In this document: positions 8,436-18,079 of the stretch, piece after piece
Layout: the number at the start of each line of letters is the position of its first letter
Position numbering within the stretch: position 1 is the first letter of the stretch
Assembly: GCA_026419775.2 (NCBI GenBank)
Contig: JAOPGA020001744.1
Span: 1 to 36,172 of the forward strand
Reading direction: 5' to 3'
DNA length: 36,172 nucleotides
From: Acrasis kona
Lineage: Eukaryota; Heterolobosea; Eutetramitea; Acrasida; Acrasidae
Notes under the pieces: generated by a model
The model's database searches: none
Told to the model about the DNA's origin: nothing
Seen by the model: the letters and a program-made list of their open reading frames with translations, nothing else
Position numbers and translations under genes: made by a program

Positions 8436-10505
8436 TTAATACAATTTTTTTAGACTTAAAAATCCATTATGTTGTGCGCGATCGTCTCCTGTGTACGATG
8501 CACTTATTTTTACATCTTGTGGAATGTGGATAAAATCAACAAAAGTTAGACCTGACACGCCGTGATGCCGCACTAATGAGTTTGTATTTCCATCTGGATT
8601 GTGATGCTGTACAACAGAACTTGAAGTAGAGGAAGCAGACAAAACTGTTGACCCGTTGATGTTAATTTGCACCAACGTTGGTTTCTTTAAACTTGCCGTC
8701 CCGCCATAAAGTCCCACACATATTTCGTAGACACCTGCATTCTTAATTGTCAAACTCGTGCAATCCTTGGTCCAACTGAAATTGTACTCATCATTGTTAA
8801 ATAATTGTTCGTTCCAGGGTATCTGTAACCGACTGTTTTTGGGTATTGATGACTTATTCCATATCCATCTTCCTGCGGATGTTCCAGACCATGTTAAAGA
8901 GTCGATGAACTTTTTGTCTATATGTGTGATTTGATACTGCAGCTGTTCAAGTTGATCCACCGTCGCCTTCTTACGCAGCGCATGAACGACGCTCTCCCTG
9001 CTCACCAATGCTTTTGCTTTGACCTCCATTTCTTTTCTTAATCCATCAGAAACATCACTGCACTTTTCTGTCATTTGCTGGTTCATCTTTTCCATACTCT
9101 CGTCCATTAATTGTTTTGTTTTTAACTCTGACTCGCTTACATTAGTGCTGATTTGATCTTGAATTTGTATTTTCAAAGATGCCACCTCCGAACGAGTGCT
9201 CCTGAGCTCATTCTCCACAAGTTTACATTTTTCGGCCAGCACTAAACATCTCTCATCAAATTCTTGATCCCTCTTGTCCATTGCCGTAAACTTATCATCA
9301 AATGTGTTTTGGTTTACTTTTTTACTCAATGCCTCTTTGACATGCTTGATGGTTGCCCTTGAATCACACAGATCTCTTAATTGTGTGTAATCTTGTTTTG
9401 TAACAAGTTCCGTCATTTTAACATGACATGAATCAACGTCAGATTGTACTTTATTTATAGATTCTTTATTTGCCTCCATTTCTGATTGGATTTGACCCAC
9501 AATACCTCTCACATCCTCCACATTAGCTTTATACATTAAAATTGCATTAATCTCCTCCACACTAGCTTTAGTGTCGAGTACATCATGAATTTTATTTATA
9601 CTTTCGTTGTAATTTTCAAATTCAATCTTGTCAATTCGATTCGATAATTCAATTAATTGCTTAGTGTGATTTGGAATCATATCTAGCGTCTGGGACGTGG
9701 TAGGTCTCTGCTCGCAGTCTTTTGAAATGCCCTCTATTAGCTTTCTTAGTTCGGTGCCTTGTCTATCCATCGCATTGTAAAAGTCAGTCCTGAGGCGGTC
9801 AGCGTTCTTTTCTTCCAAAACATGTTCATCTAATTTCCTCTTTAATACGCTACTCTCCAACATTCTTTTTATTTCGCTCACGTCTCTATTGTTTACATCA
9901 AACATTGAGTTGACGTCCGTCACGTCAGCTTTTTTTTCAGCTAATTTGATCAAATCTTTTGCATTTGCTTTGGAGGATATCATTGATACTGCTTCGTCCC
10001 TGCTCATTTTTTTATCGAGGAGGGCGCTAACGTCTACGCATGACATTTTGCTTTCGACAATGTGTCTAATGTCATTAATGTTTTTATTTACTTCTAACGA
10101 TACTTCTGCTCTGCTGATTTTCTCTCTTAGTTGCTTTTCGCAGTAGTAAATTTTGTTTTGAAATGAATTAATGATTTGAGATTGTTGAGCAACGATATCG
10201 AATAGCTGCCATATTGTTAACCTAATGCATTGATTAACACTGGACCAATCGCCTGTTCCATTTTTAATTTCGTCGAATTTCATGTTTCCGAGCGTGTTTA
10301 TGACTGGGATAGTAGGACTAGGCGAGAAAAATGGAAAGGATTGTGGCGAATGCACCTCGTTGCTTCGTGTGGGTGCAAAAAAGTTCGGTACTGTGTTTTG
10401 CCTCATGTTGTTATGAAAGGCAGTCTCGTCTACTTGATAGTGCATAAACTGAGGATCCATCATCCTTTTTGGAGGAGATAACGGACATTGTGAATCACGT
10501 TCCAT
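8436..10505 (-). CDS. Long coiled-coil protein with C-terminal C1q/TNF-like domain
   Basis: A single exon encodes 689 aa. Residues about 120-540 are coiled coil with a recurring pattern of the form K-A-x-x-x-D/E-V/L-x-x-L/I (KANAKDLIKL, KADVTDVNSM, KASVEEINAI, KANVEDVRGI, KATVDQLEQL). Residues about 545-689 look like a beta-sandwich of the C1q/TNF superfamily: W-S-G-T-S-A-G-R-W-I-W at the start, an A-G-V-Y-E-I-C-V-G-L-Y-G strand, and a closing G-F-L-S-L-K-K-L. No signal peptide is visible, so it is probably intracellular. Proteins with this repeat-plus-C1q layout occur in protists and I suspect a cytoskeletal or ciliary role, but that is inference only. Confidence 0.7.
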   Translation of the reverse strand: MERDSQCPLSPPKRMMDPQFMHYQVDETAFHNNMRQNTVPNFFAPTRSNEVHSPQSFPFFSPSPTIPVINTLGNMKFDEIKNGTGDWSSVNQCIRLTIWQLFDIVAQQSQIINSFQNKIYYCEKQLREKISRAEVSLEVNKNINDIRHIVESKMSCVDVSALLDKKMSRDEAVSMISSKANAKDLIKLAEKKADVTDVNSMFDVNNRDVSEIKRMLESSVLKRKLDEHVLEEKNADRLRTDFYNAMDRQGTELRKLIEGISKDCEQRPTTSQTLDMIPNHTKQLIELSNRIDKIEFENYNESINKIHDVLDTKASVEEINAILMYKANVEDVRGIVGQIQSEMEANKESINKVQSDVDSCHVKMTELVTKQDYTQLRDLCDSRATIKHVKEALSKKVNQNTFDDKFTAMDKRDQEFDERCLVLAEKCKLVENELRSTRSEVASLKIQIQDQISTNVSESELKTKQLMDESMEKMNQQMTEKCSDVSDGLRKEMEVKAKALVSRESVVHALRKKATVDQLEQLQYQITHIDKKFIDSLTWSGTSAGRWIWNKSSIPKNSRLQIPWNEQLFNNDEYNFSWTKDCTSLTIKNAGVYEICVGLYGGTASLKKPTLVQININGSTVLSASSTSSSVVQHHNPDGNTNSLVRHHGVSGLTFVDFIHIPQDVKISASYTGDDRAQHNGFLSLKKLY

Positions 10506-10625
10506 GTCAAAACCGGTCTGATTTCGCGGGAGGCAGAATAAAAAGCGGAGATTTACGTTTGTAGGATTACAATCAACTCTTGGAGAGCAGAAACTTCTGA
10601 GTGGTGATTGTCTTTCAAGTCAGAC

Positions 10626-11927
10626 ATGTCGATGCAAACCTCCGGCATCAAAACGATCGAACATATGGGCTATTCTTTATTGCAGGACAACACAACATCG
10701 AATATTACCACGCCGAAAATTGCCGTGGGTATCCAGACAGAGTTCTTTCCTGTCGGTGTCATTTTTATGGTCATGGCACTTGTGAGTTTTATTTGGTTAT
10801 TATCACTTCGGAGCATATTTAAAAGTCAGATCTCCCTGCAAAGACACATTTTCTTTTTTATTTTTATGAACTTTTTTAGTATGAACATTATTTTACTTGC
10901 TACTAACCAACGCTAGCTAGGGGTGTACAACTTACAGTGATTCGCAGTTTCTGCTACCTACAGAATCCTGCGGTTATAACGGAATGCAGATATATATCAA
11001 ACACAGAGCAAGCGCTTGACCTTTTCGCTTCGGCATTTAACTTCTCCATTTATCTTGTTCTCATCGCGTTTTGGTATGTTGTTTCGCGATTTTTTACTCA
11101 CACACATCAGGGCGGAGCAATACTACTCGATGGGATACAGTACGAGTAGTCCTAAACCCTCGCTCGTTCAGGTTCGTCGGAGAGTAAATCTTGTATTTTG
11201 GGTCTTGTTCTCTTTAGCCTATCTCATGGTGGTTATTGTAACCATACTCACTTTTACATTACCCATCACCCAGTTCAGTAAGTGAAATGATGTTTTACTC
11301 ACAGTTTAATTCACACAAAGGTTATCTATCGCCAGCATATAGATATACAAGACTGTCAGTGAGGTTGACACTCACGTTTAGCATTTGTTTGGGTCTTGTG
11401 GTGTATGGGTATTTAGCATACATGAAGTTTAGTTCATTGAATGAGAGTAGATCTCATTTACAGAAAGTGAGTTTACAAATTCTTTTGATTTTTAACATGT
11501 GTAGATTTCAAACATTACCATCATTTGCAGCATGTGCTACTTTCTTCTCTGCGTTGCAAACATTGTAACAACTTTGATGGGAGACACTTATACGTATTTT
11601 GCTTATGTATGGATTGTGAGGAACCTTTTTTCTGTGGTTGAACTTTTCGCGAATTGTTTATTACTGTTCTGCATGACTCCATCTCTGATCATAAATCTTT
11701 GTAAGAAGTTGATTGACCTGATTTCCTTCGGACACTCCAGGATTGATAAAGAGGAGACATCAAGTACATTCATATCGCTTGATATTGATTTTGACGAGAG
11801 TGTGAACGAGAATGATAGTATAACTGAAGAGGAGTTTGAGGAAGGCACGTCAACGGGAGCAGGTAGTGCGCCGTCATCAAATTATTATATGATGAACGAC
11901 GAAGAAAGGGATGTAAAAACATCATAA
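10626..11927 (+). CDS. Seven-transmembrane protein, TOM1/THH1/GPR137-like
   Basis: Five exons: 10626-10878, 10917-11073, 11111-11277, 11321-11466, 11505-11927 (introns 38, 37, 43, 38 nt), 381 aa. Seven hydrophobic segments are visible, with the family-like F-W-A-E-Q-Y-Y reconstructed across intron 2, then a basic loop (QVRRRVN), helices 4-6, and A-Y-V-W-I-V-R-N-L-F before helix 7. Plant TOM1/TOM3 and animal GPR137 are lysosomal/vacuolar or endomembrane 7TM proteins linked to small GTPases and TORC1. The C-terminal tail is acidic and Ser-rich. The third intron has a second in-frame acceptor at 11335 (58-nt intron), which would drop five residues. Confidence 0.75.
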
Positions 11928-11986
11928 TTATTTATATAAACAGATTTAGATCTTGTTACAATCAACTTGATGTTTGAAAAACACAA

Positions 11987-14008
11987 ATGTTGAAATCACT
12001 TGATGAAAACACATCACACTTAATCAGGTCCTCTTATAAGATCAGCACTATCGCACAAGCGGTTCAAGAGATTGTTCTAAATAGTAGTGTCTAATTAAAA
12101 AAATCACAAATTTACTCTGTGCCAAGGCATTGATGCAGGATCCACCTCTATTAGTATTAAAGTGCAACTAGATCCCTCAAGCATTATGATCCATGTCATT
12201 GATGATGGCACCGGCTTGAGTTGGGAAGACTTTAAGGTTCTTGGTAACAAAAATCTCACTAGCAAAGAGAAGAGCGATGTCTCTTTTGGCTTCAAAGGAG
12301 AGGTAAGTCTTCAACAACTTTTCTTTTCACGCAAAAGTTCATCCATGCATTGTCGTTCGTCTCAAATGTAGAAATAATATCTAGACCCAAGAACGAATTC
12401 ACAACATTCCATAAGACCCTCAGTGATGGGCAACAAGTACAAATAACAAAGAGTTATCATTTAAAGCATTCTGTCGGCACTTCCATCCGCTGCAACAACA
12501 TGTTCTCGAACCAACCAGTAAGAAGAATGGCAATATTCAAAAAAACCAATAGCGACAACTTTAATATTGAACATGTTAGATCAATTGTAATATGTCATCC
12601 AAATATAATCTTCTCCGTTGAAGTCAACTCAAAAGTACTTCTTCGAACAAGTCCTTCTCCAATTCTTTCCGATCCTATCGACATTATGTTTAATAGATTT
12701 AAACAGCTATGTGGTGTTGTAGATCTATACATGAGTAGATTATGCATGACCACCAGTGACGTGAACGTCCAAGGTTACTGCTCTAAACCTGATTCCTCCT
12801 TTACTAATAAATCTCAATTGTTGTTTGTTAATAATAGTTTGCTGAGTAGAGAACACTTTCATGAACTCTACGACTTGGTCAATAAAGAACATCTGAAGTT
12901 CCAAGAAGTTACAATGCCACTTGTCAAAGATAAACTTCACCCAATGTTTTTCATTTCAATAAAAGTAAATAAAAATCTTATTGCAATGAGAGCACAACAC
13001 GAAGTAACCATGTTTCGTTATGGTTTCTATGATGAACTGAAAAGTATTTTGAAATCATCCATGAATGCATTTTTTAAACAATTTTGTCCTGTTGTCTGTT
13101 GTGTTGACGACTTACAGCATCTGGAAGTGGAAGTCAAAGATGAACCATTAATAAGGAGGAGCGACAAGAAGTTCAAGGTAAACAAATCAATAAAGAGGTC
13201 TACCATTGATCAACTATTAAATAGAACAAGAAAAGAACATGTTACTTATGGATCTCTTAAGCCTCGTTCTCTTCATGATTTCAATAAAGTCAATGATTAT
13301 GAAATTACCAAAATGATAAAGTCAAAGAGCAATGCCGATTTGGCACGCACCATCACAAAGGACATGTTAAAAAAGGCCAATTTTGTTACTCAAATGGATT
13401 GTAAGTTTCTTCTGTGTACTGTAAAGAACGAAGAGGGACTATTGTTGTGTGCAATTGATCAACACGCTGCTCATGAAAGAATACGTGTTGAGCGTCTACA
13501 AAAGTCTGCCATCAATAAAAGCAACGATGTAGTTCAGTGTAAAGTATTGCAAGACCTAGAGACTGTATCTACTACTCAAGTAGACTTATGGATGAAACAC
13601 AAGGACGTACTATCCAAGTGGTATTGGAACTTTCAAGTAAGGTCGAATGGAAAATGTAGTGAGTACGAAAATGTATATCTGAAAAAGAATTCAACTTGTG
13701 AAATTGTATTCAAAACGTGTCCAAGCGTCTGTGGAGAGGATTTGACCCCATCTGCTGCTCAACAATTCCTCCTTGATCTGGAAGACGGCAAGACAATGCC
13801 AAGCTCCGTTAGATACATTCTCGACTCAAAGGCCTGTAGGGGTGCTATTATGTTTGGAGATGCTTTAGAGGATGAAAAATGTGTTGAGATTATCAAAAAT
13901 CTTGGAGATTGCGATTTTCCATTCCAATGTGCTCATGGTAGGCCTACACTGTCCCTGCTGTTGTTGATAGCAGAATCTTCATCCAAACACAATAAAGGCT
14001 ATAATTAA
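11987..14008 (+). CDS. MLH3: DNA mismatch repair / meiotic endonuclease subunit MLH3
   Basis: Three exons: 11987-12083, 12127-12302, 12338-14008 (introns 43 and 35 nt), 647 aa. The GHKL ATPase shows E28..N32 (QEIVLNSIDAG), D-D-G-T-G-L at 58-63 and G-F-K-G-E at 87-91. The G-N-K-N-L-T-S-K segment after motif II is the MLH3 form (GNRYFTSK in human). The C-terminal endonuclease motif DQHA-x2-E-x4-E is complete (D465, E471, E476), with A-C-R-G-A-I and Q-C-A-H-G-R-P completing the metal site. With MLH1 it would nick DNA in mismatch repair and meiotic crossover resolution. It is about half the length of human MLH3 because the disordered linker is short. Confidence 0.9.
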
Positions 14009-14071
14009 ACTTCAACATCCGACTTCTTGTAAAAATAATTAAATATCCAACATTCTCTGGAACCTTTGAAC

Positions 14072-17000
14072 ATGAAGGGCTGGGTGAAAAAACCTAGCGC
14101 TATCACAGATGATATGGGCGCAATTAAGTCAAGCAGTAATACAAAATTGAATAAAATATCCTCTCAGAAGCAACCAGAGGAAGAAGTAAAGAAACTTCCC
14201 ACAACAACAAAAATTACACAAAAGCAAGCCGACACCCCACCAAAAAAACCCACTAATAAAGTTGATCCTCCAGCTGAAGACAAAAAAACAAAATCCACAA
14301 TCATAACAGATATATGGTATAAAAAACCATCTTTATCACAAACTACTGCTTCACAAAAGACAGCGTCTGATGAAGAGGAAGAAGACATTACAAAGAATTT
14401 TGAACAATACAATTCTAGCGAGGATGAAAGTGAACTTTTAAAGAATACAAAATTAGTCAAGAAAGTACCACAGCCAGAATCCGACGACGAGGACATTATA
14501 GTCAACACACCACCAAACAAGAAAAAGAAAACTCCCACTGACGATTCCTCAGAAGACGACAGGAATGTGAAATCAAAAAGAAAGAAGAAACCAAAAACAC
14601 CATCCTCTTCAGAAAACTTTCCTCCGGACGAAGACATTTTCACAAGAAGAGTCAGAAAAGCAAAACCATCAAAGAAGGAACCAGCCAAGAAGAAGTTAAA
14701 ACATTTCCAAGTAGGCGGAGACATTCATACTGATGATGAAGATGCAGGAATTCTCACCAGTTCAGAAGAAGAAAAAGATTCATCAGGAGACGAAAGCGAA
14801 CAAGATCAAAGTTCGGATGAAGAGGACGTTTCCGATCTAATCGAAGAATCACCATTGACACCCATCGAGAGGATCAGAAAGAAGGTCAAGTCAACAGTCT
14901 ACGACGTACCCGATGATGAAATTGAAGATGTTTCCAGCGACGACGATGCAAGCACGCCCGCCAAGACAATGGACAAAATCATGAGGGAAGCTTCCGAAAA
15001 GGAAAGATTAGAAAAATCAAAATCAGCACCCATCGTGAGAAAGAAACCCATCAAGCCGATCAAAGATGGAAAAACAATTGTTCAAGAAAACGGATGGACG
15101 TTAGATGAGACCAAGGACGAATACAGCATCACCAACCACTCCAAAAAATTCATTTTATATTCACAACTCTACGATTGCTTATACGATTACCAACGAGAGG
15201 GAGTCAAATGGCTCGCAGAACGATACACCAGCACACATTTACGCGGAGGCATTTTAGCAGACGACATGGGATTGGGCAAGACGGTCCAAGTATCATCGTT
15301 CATCAACGGACTATTCGAAAGCAAGCTCGCGAAAAGAGTCATGATCGTGTGTCCGGTATCAGTTCTACACACGTGGGAAAAGGAATTGAAAAAATGGACG
15401 CCCAATTGCAAAGATGTGATCATGTTCCACAAGGCTGATTCCGATTTGGATCGAAATCGAATTGTGATGGGATTCAACAATGCCATCGAAAAATCAGGAA
15501 GAGCGGTCATGATCACCTCCTATGGAATGGTCACCACTCACATCGACAAGATGCTCGCTTACTTTGATCAACACCAATTCGATCTGGTCGTTCTGGACGA
15601 AGGACATCGCGTCAAGAATCACAAGACCAAAATTTCCATCAATCTGCGAAAATTAAAATGCGACAGTAAATTCATACTGACCGGCACGCCCATCATGAAT
15701 CGCATCGGCGAAATGTGGGCGCTCTACGATTACATATTCCTCGGCGATTTGCTAGGGAGTCAAAAAACATTCAAAATGGAATACGAAAGGGACATTGTGA
15801 GGAGCACTCATAGAGATGCGACCAATTATGAAAAAGTTCAAGGTAACAATTTGAGCATTAGTTTGAATAAAAAAATCAAACCGTACTTTATGAGAAGAAC
15901 GAAAGCAGATGTGGTCAAGATTGATAATGCACTGCAGTACATCAAGGAGAAGGCATCTTCCAAAGCGGTCATTTCTCAAAAGAATGATTTTATTGTTTGG
16001 TGTAGTTTGACCAGTCAACAAGAGCGAGTGTATCGTACGTTCTTGACGAGCGAGGAAGTCAAGGGAGCATTAAATAAAACCAATTCTGCATTGGTGTCGT
16101 TTACGGTTTTGAAATTAATTTGTGATCATCACATTTTATGTAAGGGATTTAATACAGTCACCGGTAAGGGTGGTAAAAAGAAGGCCTTGTTGAATTTGTC
16201 GAGAGATTCGCAACATGATGAATCTGAGGATGAATCTGAGGATGAATCTGATGATGAGGATGATGCATCTGATGAGGATGAGGATGAATTACCAACATTT
16301 GATAATTTACCAAAATCAAATCTAGACGATAACGAACAAGACATTGTGGATCAATTCGAAAAGGAAGAGGTAAACGAAAGAATCAAATTAACACCTGTTC
16401 AAAAACTAATCAACGAGAGCACGAAAATCAAATTGCTCACTCAATTACTAACCAACAACGTTACCAACGGTCATCGCACCTTGATATTCAGTCAATACGC
16501 ACGCATGTTGGATATCGTCGAGAGAGTGGTCAAAGAAGTACTCAAGTACAAGTACTTTAGGATCGACGGAACTCTCAGCAACGCCAAAGAGCGTCAACAC
16601 CGAGTGGACACGTTCAACAAGGACGAGCGCTACAAGTGCTTTTTATTGACCACTCAAGTAGGTGGAATAGGTCTAACCCTCACGGGTGCTTCTCGAGTGA
16701 TTCTGCTCGATGCCAACTGGAATCCAGCGCTCGACAACCAAGCAGTGGATCGATGCTATCGAATAGGTCAACGAAAGAACGTGGTGGTGTATCGCCTGGT
16801 GAGCTGCGGCACCATTGAAGAAAAAATTTATCGAAAACAAATCTTCAAGGACACGCTCAGCAAGAACGTACAGGAGAAGAGCAATCAGTATCGTTACTTC
16901 GACACTGCCGAGCTCAGAGAAATGTTGTCGCTACCAGAGGACGTCAAGAGGAGCAAGACGTGCGATCAGTTGCAGAAATTACACACCGAGAATCGTAAAT

Positions 17001-17449
17001 TATATACAGATTTGATCAATCACATTGAAGAAATCGAAAAGATGGATCATGTGGTGGGATTGACCGATCATGATTTGTTGTTCCAAAAGGAAGCAGATGA
17101 CGATTTGAATGATGCGGAAGATAAGATGGTGCATGATATGGCGAGATATGATGCCATCAAGAAGAAGAAGGAGGAGCAGATGCAATTGAGGATGACCGCT
17201 CTCAATAATTTGAGAAACGAGAGGATGCAGGCCATGAATAATACATTGAATGGTGGTGGATTGTATCCACAAAATTATTATGGAATGATGAGAAGCGTGA
17301 TTGGTCAGTTGCCACCACAGCCACATTTTGATGGCGTTGGTGCTTTTGATGACAAGCCCATCAATGTTGCTGAATCTCCTGATCGAATCACATTGTTGCC
17401 TCCGACTGATTTTAAGGGATTGATCGATGTGATTGATGTGGATGATTAA
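14072..17449 (+). CDS. SNF2-family ATPase, ERCC6L/PICH-like DNA translocase
   Basis: A single uninterrupted exon encodes 1125 aa (first ATG at 14072). Residues 1-330 are charged, Ser/Asp/Glu/Lys-rich and disordered. The SNF2 motor follows: D-D-M-G-L-G-K-T (about 396-403), D-E-G-H box (about 508), T-G-T-P, then an acidic insert (about 710-765, EDESEDESDDEDD), and the C lobe with LIFSQYARMLDI, Q-V-G-G-I-G-L-T-L and D-R-C-Y-R-I-G-Q-R. G-D-L-L-G-S-Q-K-T-F-K-M-E-Y-E and I-K-P-Y-F-M-R-R-T-K closely follow ERCC6L/PICH rather than RAD54 or CHD. PICH binds stretched anaphase bridges. The extreme C-terminus, L-I-D-V-I-D-V-D-D, is a SUMO-interacting-type motif. ERCC6/CSB-type is the main alternative. 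Confidence 0.85.
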   Translation: MKGWVKKPSAITDDMGAIKSSSNTKLNKISSQKQPEEEVKKLPTTTKITQKQADTPPKKPTNKVDPPAEDKKTKSTIITDIWYKKPSLSQTTASQKTASDEEEEDITKNFEQYNSSEDESELLKNTKLVKKVPQPESDDEDIIVNTPPNKKKKTPTDDSSEDDRNVKSKRKKKPKTPSSSENFPPDEDIFTRRVRKAKPSKKEPAKKKLKHFQVGGDIHTDDEDAGILTSSEEEKDSSGDESEQDQSSDEEDVSDLIEESPLTPIERIRKKVKSTVYDVPDDEIEDVSSDDDASTPAKTMDKIMREASEKERLEKSKSAPIVRKKPIKPIKDGKTIVQENGWTLDETKDEYSITNHSKKFILYSQLYDCLYDYQREGVKWLAERYTSTHLRGGILADDMGLGKTVQVSSFINGLFESKLAKRVMIVCPVSVLHTWEKELKKWTPNCKDVIMFHKADSDLDRNRIVMGFNNAIEKSGRAVMITSYGMVTTHIDKMLAYFDQHQFDLVVLDEGHRVKNHKTKISINLRKLKCDSKFILTGTPIMNRIGEMWALYDYIFLGDLLGSQKTFKMEYERDIVRSTHRDATNYEKVQGNNLSISLNKKIKPYFMRRTKADVVKIDNALQYIKEKASSKAVISQKNDFIVWCSLTSQQERVYRTFLTSEEVKGALNKTNSALVSFTVLKLICDHHILCKGFNTVTGKGGKKKALLNLSRDSQHDESEDESEDESDDEDDASDEDEDELPTFDNLPKSNLDDNEQDIVDQFEKEEVNERIKLTPVQKLINESTKIKLLTQLLTNNVTNGHRTLIFSQYARMLDIVERVVKEVLKYKYFRIDGTLSNAKERQHRVDTFNKDERYKCFLLTTQVGGIGLTLTGASRVILLDANWNPALDNQAVDRCYRIGQRKNVVVYRLVSCGTIEEKIYRKQIFKDTLSKNVQEKSNQYRYFDTAELREMLSLPEDVKRSKTCDQLQKLHTENRKLYTDLINHIEEIEKMDHVVGLTDHDLLFQKEADDDLNDAEDKMVHDMARYDAIKKKKEEQMQLRMTALNNLRNERMQAMNNTLNGGGLYPQNYYGMMRSVIGQLPPQPHFDGVGAFDDKPINVAESPDRITLLPPTDFKGLIDVIDVDD

Positions 17450-17524
17450 TGTGAAATAAATGATTTTTTAAAATGGCGTGTTTTTATGCTTGTCTTTCCA
17501 TGTCATTGCATTGTTGGTGTTTGC

Positions 17525-18019
17525 CTATGATGGATTTAATTGTTGTGAAGTGGTTCGACTTACTTTGGCAAGATTTCTTCTTCGAACGATGCAGAATGTA
17601 ATGATTGAAATGGTACAGATGATCATTACAAATAATACCAATCCAGTTCCTCCAAATACTCCAATCTTGCACCATGTTCCACAGTGATTGCTGAAGTGAT
17701 TATAGTGGTCGCTTGCTACTTGAGAGAAGGTTGTTGAGTTCTTGTTTTGTTCATTATTTGGAGGTGGTGATGTTGAATCGACTGCCAATACGTTCATATC
17801 TGAATCATCATTGCTAAATATGTTTACTTTGGGAACCTTGTTCAACTTTTTCTTTTTAATGGTTGGAGAGTCAAAATAATCATTTAGCTCTTTGAAATCT
17901 AGATCAAGCGGTTTGAATGATGACGATAGTTTTATTCTCCTCCTCTCCCTCACACAATGTGTGATCGCAATCAAGTATATACATATCAATAGTAGTGAGA
18001 TTCTCATCAAGTGCGTCAT
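17525..18019 (-). CDS. Small predicted type I membrane protein, unrecognised
   Basis: A single exon encodes 164 aa. An N-terminal hydrophobic stretch (ISLLLICIYLIAITHC, about 7-22) reads as a signal peptide, followed by a basic/acidic ectodomain of about 90 residues, a transmembrane helix (GGTGLVLFVMIICTISIITF, about 120-142) and a short basic cytosolic tail (RRRNLAKV). Two cysteines (CGTWC) sit just outside the membrane. I know no family with this make-up. It lies 60 bp downstream of the kinesin stop on the same strand and converges on the SNF2 gene, with 75 bp between stops. Confidence 0.6.
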   Translation of the reverse strand: MTHLMRISLLLICIYLIAITHCVRERRRIKLSSSFKPLDLDFKELNDYFDSPTIKKKKLNKVPKVNIFSNDDSDMNVLAVDSTSPPPNNEQNKNSTTFSQVASDHYNHFSNHCGTWCKIGVFGGTGLVLFVMIICTISIITFCIVRRRNLAKVSRTTSQQLNPS

Positions 18020-18079
18020 TATTTTTAGTCCAATTCATAACCAAATCAAGAAATACAATGATTACAAAAAACAAATTTT

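Noticed and set aside
10230-10481. Plus-strand open frame opposite the start of the coiled-coil/C1q gene
   Set aside because: It is a shadow frame with no domain and no start or splice context.
11278-11335. Alternative 58-nt intron 3 in the 7TM gene (acceptor GCCAG)
   Set aside because: It is in frame, but 58 nt is outside the 34-43 nt range; the 43-nt form ending at 11320 is preferred. Kept as a possible variant.
14164-14724. 186-codon open frame on the minus strand
   Set aside because: It is antisense to the Lys/Asp/Ser-rich N-terminus of the SNF2 gene; its Phe/Ser/Val-rich composition is what that coding bias produces on the other strand.
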